64,000 nucleotides of DNA from Thalassoroseus pseudoceratinae (GTDB taxonomy: Bacteria; Planctomycetota; Planctomycetia; Planctomycetales; Planctomycetaceae), in NCBI RefSeq assembly GCF_011634775.1, contig NZ_JAALXT010000004.1, forward strand, positions 744,001 to 808,000, given 5' to 3'. The position numbers were made by a program, and so were the translations under genes. This document shows, in pieces, positions 20,321 to 30,019 of this stretch (the stretch's first letter is position 1; every line of letters starts with the position of its first letter). The notes beneath the pieces are model-generated. The model made no database searches. It was not told the DNA's origin and was given only the letters and a program-made list of their open reading frames with translations.

Positions 20321-20352
20321 ACACGGTTCCAACCGAGTTTTCGCCCAGGCTG

Positions 20353-20625
20353 CTATGCGGCTTTCGGAAGCTGACCGGCATTGAACGGCAGGATTTCGGA
20401 CTTTTCGACAATTCCGAGAGTTCTCAGCCGCCTTGAGACGGTCACAAGATCCGCCGAACGCACGGTGTTTTCGTTTTCCGGTGCCGTTAGCGCAATGACT
20501 GTGCCGGTTTCGGTGTGATGAAACGCCAGCGTTTGGTGGATTTTCGCGGGCTGTTCAAATCCCACGCGACACAGATATTGCTTCAATTCGTCGAAGCTCA
20601 GTTCACTTTGGATCACGTACGACAT
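20353..20625 (-). CDS. small protein, HicA-like by pattern
   Basis: The protein is 90 residues from the ATG at 20625, preceded by GAGGGAG; the frame is open to 20649. The order of elements, with YLCRVGFEQPAKIHQ, then FHHTETGTVIALTAP, then SADLVTVSRRLRTLGIV, resembles the dsRBD-like HicA fold (helix, GF, HH strand, proline-ended strand, helix). It lacks the usual G-S/T-HH sequence and has no HicB-type partner beside it. I regard the resemblance as weak; it may be a free-standing planctomycete family. Confidence 0.6.
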   Translation of the reverse strand: MSYVIQSELSFDELKQYLCRVGFEQPAKIHQTLAFHHTETGTVIALTAPENENTVRSADLVTVSRRLRTLGIVEKSEILPFNAGQLPKAA

Positions 20626-20739
20626 CGCGGAACGCTCCCTCATCCCCACAGTTCGATCAGCAACCGGAACTGTATTCTTCGGATAGATCGCGATGGACCT
20701 TAACGAACAATTTGGTTTCGGTCTTAATCTTTTTTGGCC

Positions 20740-22581
20740 TTAATCTTTTCCGCCGAGAGCACGGTCGAGATTGAAGCCCGCACTGATCAATGCAAGGTGT
20801 GTGAAGGCTTGCGGGAAGTTGCCGAGAGCTTCGCCACTGGCGCCGGTCTCCTCCGCGTACAAACCGAGATGGTTCGCGTAACCAAGCATCCGCTCGAACA
20901 GAAGTCGAGCTTCATCGAGTTTTTCGGGGTGCGTGTGCCCGGCGCGTGTCAACGCTTCCACCAACCAGAACGAACACATATTGAACGTGCCTTCGCCGCC
21001 TTCAAGTCCGTCAGGTGAGCGTTCCGCGTCGTAGCGGTAAACCATACCGTCGGAGACCAAACCGCCTTCATGCGGAGGCCGATTGGTCGCGTCGATGGTC
21101 GCCAACATCTTGGGATCGTTCGGAGCCATAAAGAAGACCAACGGCATGATCAAATTCGAGGCGTCGAGACAGTCGCTCTCGTAATGCTGCGTGAACGCCT
21201 GAAGTTTGGGGTTCCATCCGCGGGTGAGAATTTCTTCGTAAATTGTGTTGCGAACGGTTCGCCAATGCACCTGATCGGCTGGCAGCGAGCGTTTTTCGGC
21301 GAGTCGCAATCCCCGATCCATCGCGACCCAACACATCAGCTTGGAATACACGAAGTGCTGGCGACCGCTGCGAACTTCCCAAATCCCTTCGTCTTTACGA
21401 TGCCAATTTTCGCAAAGCCAATCGAGCATGTAACGCAAATCGCACCAGGCATCGTAGGAAATTGGTTCGGCGTACTTGTTGTAAAGGTAGACCGAATCGA
21501 GCATCTCGCCGTAGATGTCGAGCTGCAACTGCGAATGAGCCCCGTTCCCAATACGGACTGGCGTGGAATTCCGGTATCCTTCCAAGTGTTCGAGCGAGGT
21601 TTCCGAAAGATCGGTTCGGCCGTCGAGACCATACACAATCTGCAATGGTCCCTCATCGTGGGCGTGCCGATACCGTTCGCGTAACCACTCCATGAACGCC
21701 TTGGCTTCCTCGGTGAATCCGAGTCGGAGAAACGCATAGACGGTGAACGCGGCGTCGCGAATCCAACAGTAACGGTAGTCCCAGTTCCGTTCGCCGCCGA
21801 TTGATTCCGGCAGACTACACGTGGGAGCGGCGACCATTGCTCCGGTTGGCTCGAAGGTAAGCAGTTTCAGCGTCAGCACCGCGCGGTTCATAATGTCTCG
21901 CCATCGGCCTTTGTAGTTGGACCTCGAAAGCCAATGACGCCAGTAACTTACGGTGCGTTCGAACATTTGCTCGGCTCGTTCCTCGCTTGGGCAGTGAGCC
22001 AGCGATTCCCCCGGTTCCACGGGTCGGAGAATGAACGTCACTTCCTCGCCCTGCCGCAATGTGAACCGCCCGCGAACGCCGCCTTTGTTGGTCGGTTTCA
22101 ATTCGACTTCGGTCGAGAGCCCCATCGTGAGTTTTTCGGTTTCGAACGCCGCACCGCAGTCTTCGAGAATGTGCGTTTTGTGCGTCCCACGGGCATAATC
22201 AAACGCCGGTTCGCAGAGGATTTCGAATTCCATCTCCCCCCGTGAGACCCGCACCCGTCGGACCAATTCATCGTGCCGATCGTCGACGTCCGCTGCTCCG
22301 ACCGGCATGAAGTCTTGCAGTTCACCGACCCCTTCCGGCGACAGAAACCGCGTGACCAGCACGTTCGTGTCGGGCCAGTACAGTTGCTTCGTGTTATGAC
22401 CGTTGTGGACGGGCGAAATCCAATACGAACCGCCTTTTTCGCTGTCCAGCAACTTGGCGAACATGCTGGGGGAATCGAAATACGGGAAGCAATACCAATC
22501 AATCGAGCCGTTGACGCCCACCAACGCCGCGGTCCGCATATTCCCGATGATGCCGTAATTCTCGATGGGTTGATAAGTCAT
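20740..22581 (-). CDS. GH15 family glycoside hydrolase (glucoamylase/trehalase-like)
   Basis: The protein is 613 residues, normal for cytosolic GH15. The N-terminus is diagnostic ([17 protein letters not shown], then [15 protein letters not shown]). The (alpha/alpha)6 barrel holds [20 protein letters not shown] and, near the C-terminus, [15 protein letters not shown], which supplies the expected catalytic Glu. It has no signal peptide. Such proteins hydrolyse alpha-glucosides or trehalose; the sequence does not decide which. It is divergent from the cytochrome gene at 22798. Confidence 0.92.
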   Translation of the reverse strand: MTYQPIENYGIIGNMRTAALVGVNGSIDWYCFPYFDSPSMFAKLLDSEKGGSYWISPVHNGHNTKQLYWPDTNVLVTRFLSPEGVGELQDFMPVGAADVDDRHDELVRRVRVSRGEMEFEILCEPAFDYARGTHKTHILEDCGAAFETEKLTMGLSTEVELKPTNKGGVRGRFTLRQGEEVTFILRPVEPGESLAHCPSEERAEQMFERTVSYWRHWLSRSNYKGRWRDIMNRAVLTLKLLTFEPTGAMVAAPTCSLPESIGGERNWDYRYCWIRDAAFTVYAFLRLGFTEEAKAFMEWLRERYRHAHDEGPLQIVYGLDGRTDLSETSLEHLEGYRNSTPVRIGNGAHSQLQLDIYGEMLDSVYLYNKYAEPISYDAWCDLRYMLDWLCENWHRKDEGIWEVRSGRQHFVYSKLMCWVAMDRGLRLAEKRSLPADQVHWRTVRNTIYEEILTRGWNPKLQAFTQHYESDCLDASNLIMPLVFFMAPNDPKMLATIDATNRPPHEGGLVSDGMVYRYDAERSPDGLEGGEGTFNMCSFWLVEALTRAGHTHPEKLDEARLLFERMLGYANHLGLYAEETGASGEALGNFPQAFTHLALISAGFNLDRALGGKD

Positions 22582-22736
22582 GAGTGCCTGCTTCGCGTCG
22601 AATTCTGGTTTATTTTGGGATTCGCTACGTGCTTTGTAGTCCCGTTTGGCGGTCGGAACAAGTACACGGAATTGGTGAGTGGGTTGACCGACCCCGTCTC
22701 GGAAACGATTCTAGTAACCTACATTTCACGGATTTT

Positions 22737-22753
22737 CACGGTTTTTGACCGTG
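22737..22753. promoter_or_regulatory. inverted repeat upstream of the cytochrome gene
   Basis: CACGGT / ACCGTG flank a TTTTG spacer 45 bp before the start at 22798. The left arm partly repeats the preceding CACGGATTTT. It could be an operator or a 5' leader hairpin in this divergent 216-bp gap; no clear -10 is visible. Confidence 0.35.
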
Positions 22754-22797
22754 CGAATCTTTGAATCCACACACAATTGAATCTGGGGAGAGTCCGT

Positions 22798-25386
22798 ATG
22801 CCACGTTGGCTGACTGTTTGTTGGGTCGGTTGTTTTTCGCTGCTTGCGACGGCTGTTCAAGCCGCTGAACCGCAGGCAACACCGATCAATTTGTTGAAGA
22901 TCAAAGATGGTTTTCAGGTCGAATTGTTGTATTCGGTCCCCAAGGACAAAGAAGGGTCCTGGGTGAGTTTGTGCACCGATCCGAAAGGCCGATTAATTGT
23001 TTGCGATCAATACGGCGGGTTGTTCCGTGTGACTCCGCCGGGAATCAACAACAGCGAAGAAACAAAAATTGAGAAGATCGACGTCCCGATCGGGGAAGCC
23101 CAAGGATTGTTGTGGGCGTTCGATAGTTTGTACGTGATGGTCAATCGCGGCAAGAAATACGCCAGCGGACTGTATCGTGTTCGCGATACCGACGGTGATG
23201 ATCAACTCGATTCTGTTGAAACGCTGAAAATCCTCGACGGCGGAGCCGAACACGGTCCGCATGCGGTGTTGCTCTCACCGGACAAAAAGTCGCTGCACGT
23301 CGTCTGTGGGAACCGCACGAAACAACCGAAGCTCAGTGAATCCCGTGTGCCGGAGGTGTGGGATGAAGACCTGTTGTTGCCACGGATTTACGGTCGTGGA
23401 TTCATGAAGGGCACGCCCGCCCAAGGCGGATTCATCTGCCGAATCGATCCCGATGGCAAGAACTGGGAATTGGTCGCCAACGGCTTCCGCAACCAATACG
23501 ACGCCGCCTTCAACAAAGATGGCGAACTCTTTGCCTACGATGCCGATATGGAATGGGACATGAACACGCCGTGGTATCGCCCGACGCGGGTGTGTCACGT
23601 GGTCAGTGGTGCCGAATTCGGTTGGCGAAACGGAGCGGGCAAATGGCCGGTTTACTATCCGGACAGCGTGCCGCCCACGATCAACATTGGCCCCGGTTCA
23701 CCGACTGGCGTGACTTTCGGTTACGGTGCGAAGTTCCCCGAGAAATACCAAGAAGCCCTGTTCTGCTGCGACTGGAGTTACGGCAAACTCTACGCCGTCC
23801 ATCTGACGCCGCAAGGGTCATCGTACACAGCGAACCTGGAAGAATTCATCACCGGCACACCGCTGCCGTTGACGGATATCGTCATCAACCCGCAAGACGG
23901 TGCGATGTACTTCACCATTGGCGGACGCCGCGTGCAATCAGGTTTGTATCGCGTGACGTACAAAGGGGGCGAGAAGAAGCAATCGACCGAGGAATTGGCG
24001 GCGAATCCCAAAGCCGCCGCCGATGCCCGAAAATTGCGGAAGCAACTCGAGTCGTTCCACCTCCAAGAAGACCCGCAAGCAATCGCGTTGGCATGGCCGA
24101 ATCTGAGCAGTAAAGATCGTTTCCTTCGATATGCCGCACGGGTCGCAATCGAACAACAACCGCTCGATCAATGGCGTGAGAAAGCACTCGCTGAAACGAA
24201 CCCACAAGCCTCTTTGGAAGCGTTGTTGGCCTTGGTGCGACAGTACCGGCGTCCGGATGCCGTTCGTCGTGATCCCGAGTTGGACACCGTCCCGCCGACC
24301 TGGACCAAACAAGACGCGAAAATGCGAGCCGCCTTCAGTGGTGAAGCAAAAGCGACTCTCAAGGACGTTCTGAAATCACTGGAACGCTTGGAGTGGGATT
24401 CACTCAGCCAGCGGCAAAAACTTCACACGTTGCGAGTGTTGGAAGTGGCATTTAGTCGTCTCGGACCGCCAACGATGAAAGATCGCAAGCAGATCATTAG
24501 CCGTTTCCGTCCGCACTTCCCGGCCAAAACTCCGGCGTTGAATTTGAAGCTGATGGAATTGCTCGTGTACTTGGAAGCCGATGACTTGGTGGAACCATCG
24601 CTGAACCTGTTGCACGCCGCTCCCACGCAGGAAGAGCAAATCGCAATTGCCAAGACACTGCGAGAACTCAACAGCGGTTGGACAACCGAGTTGGCAACTA
24701 GCTACTTCAAATGGTTCTTGGAAGCTGCGACCTACAAAGGTGGTGCGAGTTTCGATCTGTTCGTGCAGTCCATCAAGAAAGATGCCATCGCAGCGTTGGA
24801 CCCGGCTACCAAAAAGAAGCTGAAACCCCTGTTGGAAGCCAAAGCGGAAGAAACTCCAGAAATCGCTGCCGAACCGCGTGAATTCGTGCGGGACTGGAAA
24901 ATCACCGAGCTGCTCCCGAAAGTCGAAGCCGGACTCACCGGACGCGATTTCACACAAGGCCGAGCGATGTTCGCCGCCGGAAAGTGCTACTCGTGTCACC
25001 GTTTCAACAACGAAGGTGGAGCCATCGGTCCCGACCTGACAGCGGTTTCCGGCCGATTCAATCCACGGGACTTGCTGGAGTCGATCATCGAACCGAGCAA
25101 GACCGTCAGCGATCAATATCAAGCCATGAAGTTCCTGATGGATGATGGCAAGGTCATCGTGGGGCGAATCGTCAACTTGAGTGGCGACACCTTCCGCGTC
25201 AATACGGACATGCTCAATCCGAACGACTTGCAAGGCGTCGATCGCAACAAGATCGAAATCATGGAACCGGCTACCACGTCGATGATGCCCAAAGGTTTGC
25301 TCAACACACTGAGCGAAGACGAGGCACTCGACTTGATTGCCTATCTCCTCTCACGGGGCAATCCGGACAGCCCAATGTTCAAGTGA
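22798..25386 (+). CDS. PVC-type NHL/HEAT/cytochrome c protein (membrane-bound dehydrogenase-like)
   Basis: The protein is 862 residues. The start at 22798 follows GGGGAG; an upstream TTG is less likely. A signal peptide (CFSLLATAVQA) leads into a six-bladed sorbosone/glucose-dehydrogenase-like propeller (residues ~30-400; for example DGFQVELLYSVPKDKEGSW and ANGFRNQYDAAFNKDGELFA). A helical HEAT-like middle follows (~400-690). A C-terminal cytochrome c domain has CYSCH and the haem-domain tail IGPDLTAVSGRF. This three-part arrangement is a hallmark of Planctomycetes and Verrucomicrobia. It is a periplasmic oxidoreductase of unknown substrate. It ends at a strong terminator. Confidence 0.93.
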   Translation: MPRWLTVCWVGCFSLLATAVQAAEPQATPINLLKIKDGFQVELLYSVPKDKEGSWVSLCTDPKGRLIVCDQYGGLFRVTPPGINNSEETKIEKIDVPIGEAQGLLWAFDSLYVMVNRGKKYASGLYRVRDTDGDDQLDSVETLKILDGGAEHGPHAVLLSPDKKSLHVVCGNRTKQPKLSESRVPEVWDEDLLLPRIYGRGFMKGTPAQGGFICRIDPDGKNWELVANGFRNQYDAAFNKDGELFAYDADMEWDMNTPWYRPTRVCHVVSGAEFGWRNGAGKWPVYYPDSVPPTINIGPGSPTGVTFGYGAKFPEKYQEALFCCDWSYGKLYAVHLTPQGSSYTANLEEFITGTPLPLTDIVINPQDGAMYFTIGGRRVQSGLYRVTYKGGEKKQSTEELAANPKAAADARKLRKQLESFHLQEDPQAIALAWPNLSSKDRFLRYAARVAIEQQPLDQWREKALAETNPQASLEALLALVRQYRRPDAVRRDPELDTVPPTWTKQDAKMRAAFSGEAKATLKDVLKSLERLEWDSLSQRQKLHTLRVLEVAFSRLGPPTMKDRKQIISRFRPHFPAKTPALNLKLMELLVYLEADDLVEPSLNLLHAAPTQEEQIAIAKTLRELNSGWTTELATSYFKWFLEAATYKGGASFDLFVQSIKKDAIAALDPATKKKLKPLLEAKAEETPEIAAEPREFVRDWKITELLPKVEAGLTGRDFTQGRAMFAAGKCYSCHRFNNEGGAIGPDLTAVSGRFNPRDLLESIIEPSKTVSDQYQAMKFLMDDGKVIVGRIVNLSGDTFRVNTDMLNPNDLQGVDRNKIEIMEPATTSMMPKGLLNTLSEDEALDLIAYLLSRGNPDSPMFK

Positions 25387-25417
25387 TGAGATTCGTGATT
25401 TGAATCTGAGATTTTGA

Positions 25418-25457
25418 GGGAGAATCCATGAACGTCATGGGTTCTCCCATTTTTTTT
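25418..25457 (+). terminator. intrinsic terminator after the cytochrome gene
   Basis: A 14-bp stem (GGGAGAATCCATGA with TCATGGGTTCTCCC, one T-G wobble) has a 3-nt loop and is followed by eight T residues at 25450-25457. Confidence 0.93.
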
Positions 25458-25502
25458 ACTCGAACAAATTTCCGCAGACGTGACGTTTGCTGATTCGTGG
25501 CG

Positions 25503-26234
25503 TTACCCCGCGAGTCCCAACACTTCTTTGGGACCGTGATGCAGCAGTTGGTGCAGCTGTTCTTCACCGACAGTCGCCTCGATGGCATTCAATCCCCGCA
25601 AACGCTCGTCGAGTGCATGCGTGCCGTGAAGATCGCTGGCAATGATCCGATACCGATCGGACTTGAGCAATTCCATCCCGCGAGCCAGCGCCAGACTGCC
25701 CTCGTAACCGGCGAGGCAACGCAAGTTCCCTTGCAGCCACACCCCCAGCGTTTCCAAGCGATCAATCACCGCTTGCCATTCCTCATCGTTGAAGTCCATC
25801 CGCTCGGGATGTGCCAAAACCGGCTGAAACCCTTCGGATTGCAAGTATTCGATGGTTTCCCATCCGCAATCCGGCCAATGCCGCCCGAAATAGTCGACCA
25901 ACACGCAGCGTCCTGGCCCAATCGTCGGTATGCCATGCCGTTCGAGATCGGCGATGCAATGGTCGGAAATTCGCACTTCGCCACCGGTCCAGAGTTGGTA
26001 CCCCGGCACCTCACGTTCCACAATTGTCGACCACCGCTGAAGTTGTTCCTCAATAAACGCAGGCGTGTTCTCAAGGAACGAGGAGACGCACACATGAGGC
26101 GTGCACACCGAACCCACGAACCCCGCAGCTTGTATTTGCTTCAGACACGCGATCGTTTCCTCGATGCGTTCGCATCCATCATCGATCCCGGGAAGCAAAT
26201 GGGAATGCAAATCGAAAAAATTTCGCTCGGGCAC
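25503..26234 (-). CDS. PHP-domain tyrosine-phosphatase-like protein (CpsB/YwqE type)
   Basis: The protein is 243 residues. The PHP metal motifs are in place: DLHSHLLPGIDDG at residues 8-20, VCTPHV near residue 43, VLAHPER near residue 140, and ASDLHGTHAL near the C-terminus. This set matches the CpsB/CapC/YwqE metal-dependent tyrosine phosphatases, which dephosphorylate the BY-kinases controlling exopolysaccharide export. No BY-kinase or polysaccharide operon is visible here, so the target is inferred only from the family. Confidence 0.9.
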   Translation of the reverse strand: MPERNFFDLHSHLLPGIDDGCERIEETIACLKQIQAAGFVGSVCTPHVCVSSFLENTPAFIEEQLQRWSTIVEREVPGYQLWTGGEVRISDHCIADLERHGIPTIGPGRCVLVDYFGRHWPDCGWETIEYLQSEGFQPVLAHPERMDFNDEEWQAVIDRLETLGVWLQGNLRCLAGYEGSLALARGMELLKSDRYRIIASDLHGTHALDERLRGLNAIEATVGEEQLHQLLHHGPKEVLGLAG

Positions 26235-26494
26235 ACCGCTCTCCGTTGGGGTGAATTCAATCCATAGGAACGCTCTACTTCTCCTGTAGCGAACTGAACC
26301 GATCAGGAAAAGGGTATCGACAAAGTTCCCAGATTTGCAGGGCCCTCCAGTTCTTCACAACTTGCCCGTTAAACCGTTACGACTGTTAAAGTTCCTTTAG
26401 CCTACTAACCGATTCGAGAGTAACGACTGATTCATTGAGTCGTGTTTCGGGTCGTGCAAACACACGTTTTGCGAATTTGGGGCGGGGACAAAGA

Positions 26495-29359
26495 ATGAGC
26501 AATCGACGAGCGAAGCGAACTTTCGTGCTCGCGGTGACGGCTGTTCTCGGGTCGTTTGTGACATCGGGATGCAATCGCTACGAGTATCGGCAAGAGGCCG
26601 ACGACGAAGCTTATTGCCTCATCCATGAGAAAGACAACGACCCTCGATGGGACTCGCCAGGGTTCACCATCGAGATGGACCCACGAAGTCGGTACTACGA
26701 CGTCTACGACGAAGTCGAACCGCCGATGCCACCGGACGATCCGGTGTCGCATACCTTCATGCATCACGTCGACGGCATGGACCATTGGCCATATTGGCAC
26801 CAGTTCGGCGATCGGCCCGATTTGGAAAATCCGTTCTGGAAAGAAGAACTCAGAGCGTCTCACAAAATCACTGACGAAGGCAAAGTCCGCTTGGCTTTGG
26901 AAGATGCCATCAAGCTGGCATTGATTCACTCGCCGGACTACCAGCAACAATTCGAAACGGTTTACTTGTCCGCGCTCGACGTCAGCACGGAACGATTCCG
27001 ATTCGATGTGCAGTTCTTCGGAAGTTTCGATCCAGCGTTTACAACGGTCGGTGAAGAACGCGCGAACGTGTTCCGATCTGTGCCCCCGCGAACCGGCAAC
27101 ATCTTCACACCGGCACGTGACGGCAGCAACCAAGTCTCGCTCGATTCCGGTCTGCGAGCCGAACGACAACTCTCGACCGCTGGTGAAGTTCTTGTCGGAT
27201 TCGCCAACTCGACGGTGTGGGAATTCGTTGGTCCGAACCGTGGATTTACGACCTCGCTTCTCAACTTCAGCTTGGTGCAACCACTCCTGAGAAACGGTGG
27301 CCGAGCATTTGCGTTGGAACAATTGACGATCGCCGAGCGGGCGTTGCTCGCGAACTTGCGAGCATTGGAACGGTACCGTCATGGTTTTTACACCAACTTG
27401 GCAATTGGGAACTCCGGGGTTAGCGGACCAAGTCGACGCGGTGGTTTCTTCGGCGGCACCGGTTTGACCGGGTTCACCGGTCAAGGGAGCGGCGGTTTCG
27501 GGGGTGTCGGCGATGCCACCGGATTCGGTCGCGGCTTCGGCGGCGGCACCGGCGGAACGGGTGGCGGCAGCGGAACCACTGGGTTCGCCGGGGGTGGTGC
27601 CGGAACGCTCGGCGGATTCCTCGGTCTGCTGCAACAGCTGCAACAAATCCGCAACAGTGAGCAAAGTCTCGAAGCCCAACTTGGCACACTGGAATTGCTT
27701 GAGGCCGCGTTGGATGCCGGTCTCATCGACATCGCTCAGGTTGACCAGTTTCGACAAAGCATCGAAACCGAACGGGCCACCCTGCTCCAAGCACAGAACA
27801 ACTATCTAGATTCGTTGGAAGGCTTCCTCACGGGTAGACTCGGCCTGCCTCCCGACACCCCGGTGGAACTCGACGACGAAATGCTCGAACCGTTTCAATT
27901 TGTCGGCGACGACATGATCGAACTGCAAAACGCATTGTCCGAACTCGCCGGTGACTTCGGGGATATCGCAGACGAACCCACCGCCGAAACGTTGACGGAA
28001 TACATCGAAAGAACTGTTGATCTCTCCGGGAATATCGAAGCCCTGATCCAGCAAACTCGTGATGAGTTGGACGAACTCGAATCCAGTGCCTTGGCTCGAT
28101 TGAATACCATGACTGAAGCCGAGCAAGGACTGTTCAATACGGATCGTCGGCGTTTGAAAGAAGCCTTCGAAAACTTGCGGACAGAATACGCGCGGCTGGA
28201 ATCCGCACTCGAAGCGTTGCCGAAAGGGCTCGAACGTGACGGTGTGAAGCCATCGCGAAACAAATTGGTGCAAATCCAGACCGATCTCGAAAACGTCGTT
28301 GGCGAACTCTCGCTGATTCACGGACGGGCACGGTTGGAGACCATTACGGTCGATCCGGTGAACCTCGATCCGCACCACGCCTTGGAAATCGCACGACGCT
28401 ACCGCCTGGACTGGATGAACAACCGAGCCGCTCTCGTGGATACCTGGCGGCTGATCGAGTTCAACGCCATTGCTCTCAAGTCCGACATCACCGTGCGGTT
28501 TGAAGGCGATCTGCAAACACTCGGTGGCGATAACCCGCTGAAATTCCGCGACGACACCGGCACCCTCCGAGCCGGACTCGAATTCGACCCGCCGTTCACA
28601 CGGCTTGTCGAACGCAACAACTTCCGTCAGCAATTGATCGAATACCAACAATCGCGACGCCAGCTCATTCAGTACGAAGACAACGTGCACCAAACGCTTC
28701 GGCAACTCTTGCGACAACTCAACGAGTTGGAAATCAACTTGGAAATTCAACGCCGAGCCGTCGCCATTGCGATTCGCCGAGTCGACCAGACACGGGAAAT
28801 CCTCAACCAACCGGCTCCACCCGCTGGTCCGGATGGAGCGGCTACGAGTCGGGGATTCGGACCGACGGCGGCACTCAACCTGCTCACTGCTCTCTCCGAC
28901 TTGCGAAGCACGCAGAATAACTTTCTCTCAGTTTGGCTGAACCATTACGCCACGCGGATGGTACTGATGAGGGAGTTGGGCTTGATGCGAGTCGACGAAA
29001 ACAACATCTGGATCGACGAACCACTCGACCTCGCGATTGCGACGGCTGAAAGTTACGTCTGTGACGAGCTTCCGCCGGAAGTGATCGGCACCTGGTTGGA
29101 ACCGGTTCCGAAACCGGGCGTGAATCGGCCGGACGCACAAACCGCTCCGGCACCGGCACCGGCTCCGCTGAGTGAAGAAGACGAGGATGACGACAACACG
29201 CGATCGGTGCCACCAACACTTCCGATGCCGAACACGCTGCAACCAGCACCGGCGGAAACGATTCAGAACATCCGACCGATTCACTTCGAAGAACCGGCGA
29301 GCCCATCGCCGGAATCGATTCGTCACTTTCCGCGGTCACGGTTCGGAACCAACCGTTAG
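26495..29359 (+). CDS. TolC-family outer-membrane lipoprotein with Gly-rich insert
   Basis: The protein is 954 residues, about twice a usual TolC homologue. The start at 26495 follows GGGGA. A lipobox (FVTSGC) gives Cys 28. An outer-membrane-factor repeat begins around residue 130 (LALEDAIKLALIHSPDYQQQ). At about residues 315-380 a Gly/Phe/Thr-rich stretch interrupts it (nt 27436-27640). Long coiled-coil segments follow, then the second repeat (residues ~630-830), and finally a Pro/Ala/Asp-rich tail. It probably forms an efflux or secretion channel. No adaptor or pump gene is adjacent. Confidence 0.85.
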   Translation: MSNRRAKRTFVLAVTAVLGSFVTSGCNRYEYRQEADDEAYCLIHEKDNDPRWDSPGFTIEMDPRSRYYDVYDEVEPPMPPDDPVSHTFMHHVDGMDHWPYWHQFGDRPDLENPFWKEELRASHKITDEGKVRLALEDAIKLALIHSPDYQQQFETVYLSALDVSTERFRFDVQFFGSFDPAFTTVGEERANVFRSVPPRTGNIFTPARDGSNQVSLDSGLRAERQLSTAGEVLVGFANSTVWEFVGPNRGFTTSLLNFSLVQPLLRNGGRAFALEQLTIAERALLANLRALERYRHGFYTNLAIGNSGVSGPSRRGGFFGGTGLTGFTGQGSGGFGGVGDATGFGRGFGGGTGGTGGGSGTTGFAGGGAGTLGGFLGLLQQLQQIRNSEQSLEAQLGTLELLEAALDAGLIDIAQVDQFRQSIETERATLLQAQNNYLDSLEGFLTGRLGLPPDTPVELDDEMLEPFQFVGDDMIELQNALSELAGDFGDIADEPTAETLTEYIERTVDLSGNIEALIQQTRDELDELESSALARLNTMTEAEQGLFNTDRRRLKEAFENLRTEYARLESALEALPKGLERDGVKPSRNKLVQIQTDLENVVGELSLIHGRARLETITVDPVNLDPHHALEIARRYRLDWMNNRAALVDTWRLIEFNAIALKSDITVRFEGDLQTLGGDNPLKFRDDTGTLRAGLEFDPPFTRLVERNNFRQQLIEYQQSRRQLIQYEDNVHQTLRQLLRQLNELEINLEIQRRAVAIAIRRVDQTREILNQPAPPAGPDGAATSRGFGPTAALNLLTALSDLRSTQNNFLSVWLNHYATRMVLMRELGLMRVDENNIWIDEPLDLAIATAESYVCDELPPEVIGTWLEPVPKPGVNRPDAQTAPAPAPAPLSEEDEDDDNTRSVPPTLPMPNTLQPAPAETIQNIRPIHFEEPASPSPESIRHFPRSRFGTNR

Positions 29360-29405
29360 GAATCCGAACCTTGGTTCCGGCTTGGCCTCGGTATATACTT
29401 CCCAT

Positions 29406-29437
29406 CGCGTGGCCGAGACTGTGAATTCGGCCACGCG
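29406..29437 (+). terminator. strong hairpin downstream of the TolC-like gene
   Basis: A perfect 11-bp inverted repeat CGCGTGGCCGA / TCGGCCACGCG with a 10-nt loop begins 47 bp after the stop. There is no T-run, so termination or 3'-end protection are both possible. Confidence 0.55.
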
Positions 29438-29457
29438 ACACGGAACCATAATCCATC

Positions 29458-29478
29458 GTCAGGCACCGCCTGACCTAC
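29458..29478. repeat. short palindrome ending in CTAC
   Basis: GTCAGGC-ACC-GCCTGAC is followed by CTAC. The design (7-8 bp palindrome with a tiny loop, then CTAC) is the same as one half of the double palindromes at 30336 and 49516, with a different core. It is probably a related repetitive extragenic element. Confidence 0.5.
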
Positions 29479-29498
29479 TTGCGGAAGCGTTTTGAACG

Positions 29499-29504
29499 TA
29501 TAAT
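29499..29504 (+). promoter_or_regulatory. -10 box placing the smpB start at the transcript 5' end
   Basis: A perfect TATAAT ends six bases before the smpB ATG at 29511. No Shine-Dalgarno lies between, so the mRNA may be leaderless. The -35 is not clear; TTGCGG at 29479 has only a 14-bp spacer. Confidence 0.45.
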
Positions 29505-29510
29505 CCGACG

Positions 29511-30008
29511 ATGAGTAAATCCAAGAAGAAAAAGAAGCAGTCGGCAAGCGACGATCCCAACAACCGCACCGTCACCCGCAATCGCAAAGCGAGACACGAG
29601 TACGAAATTCTTGAAGACCTCGAATGCGGCGTTGTTTTGCAAGGCAGCGAAGTCAAAAGCATTCGCAACGGGAAGGTGTCGATCGAGGAAGCTTACGGGC
29701 GAGTTCGTGATGGAGAGTTGTGGCTCGTCGGTGCGGATATTGCCGAGTATCCGCAGGCGAACGTGATGAATCACGAACCGAAACGCTCACGGAAGCTGTT
29801 ACTTCACCGTCGGGAATTACGTAAGTTCGCCGAGTCCGCCGATCAAACCGGCCTCACGATCGTGCCGCTCGCGTTGTACTTCAAGAACGGCCGCATCAAA
29901 GTACAAATGGCCGTCGGTCGTGGTCGCAAAATGCACGACAAACGCGACAAACTCAAAAAGCAATCCGACCGCCGTGAAATGCGTGGAGCGATGATGAAAC
30001 ACCAGTGA
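29511..30008 (+). CDS. smpB: SsrA-binding protein SmpB
   Basis: The protein is 165 residues, the normal SmpB size. It has the OB-fold core with family signatures: RNRKARHEYEILEDLECGVV, LQGSEVKSIRNGKVSIEEAY, and ALYFKNGRIKVQMAVGRGRK, then the KxxDKR-type basic tail (MHDKRDKLKKQSDRREM). It binds tmRNA and brings it to stalled ribosomes for trans-translation. The N-terminus is an extra Lys-rich stretch. The tmRNA gene is not recognised in the window. A small membrane-protein gene follows 11 bp later. Confidence 0.97.
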   Translation: MSKSKKKKKQSASDDPNNRTVTRNRKARHEYEILEDLECGVVLQGSEVKSIRNGKVSIEEAYGRVRDGELWLVGADIAEYPQANVMNHEPKRSRKLLLHRRELRKFAESADQTGLTIVPLALYFKNGRIKVQMAVGRGRKMHDKRDKLKKQSDRREMRGAMMKHQ

Positions 30009-30019
30009 GGTGTGATGGC

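Noticed and set aside
19343-20332. Minus-strand frame of 329 codons opposite the sialidase gene
   Set aside because: The plus strand carries Asp boxes and a signal peptide; the minus frame has neither motif nor ribosome site.
26432-27790. Minus-strand frame of 452 codons opposite the TolC-like gene
   Set aside because: It is antisense to a gene with lipobox, OMF repeats and a ribosome site, and its translation is low-complexity with no recognisable domain.
27806-28810. Minus-strand frame of 334 codons opposite the TolC-like gene
   Set aside because: Same reason: antisense shadow, Phe/Gln-rich, no motif.
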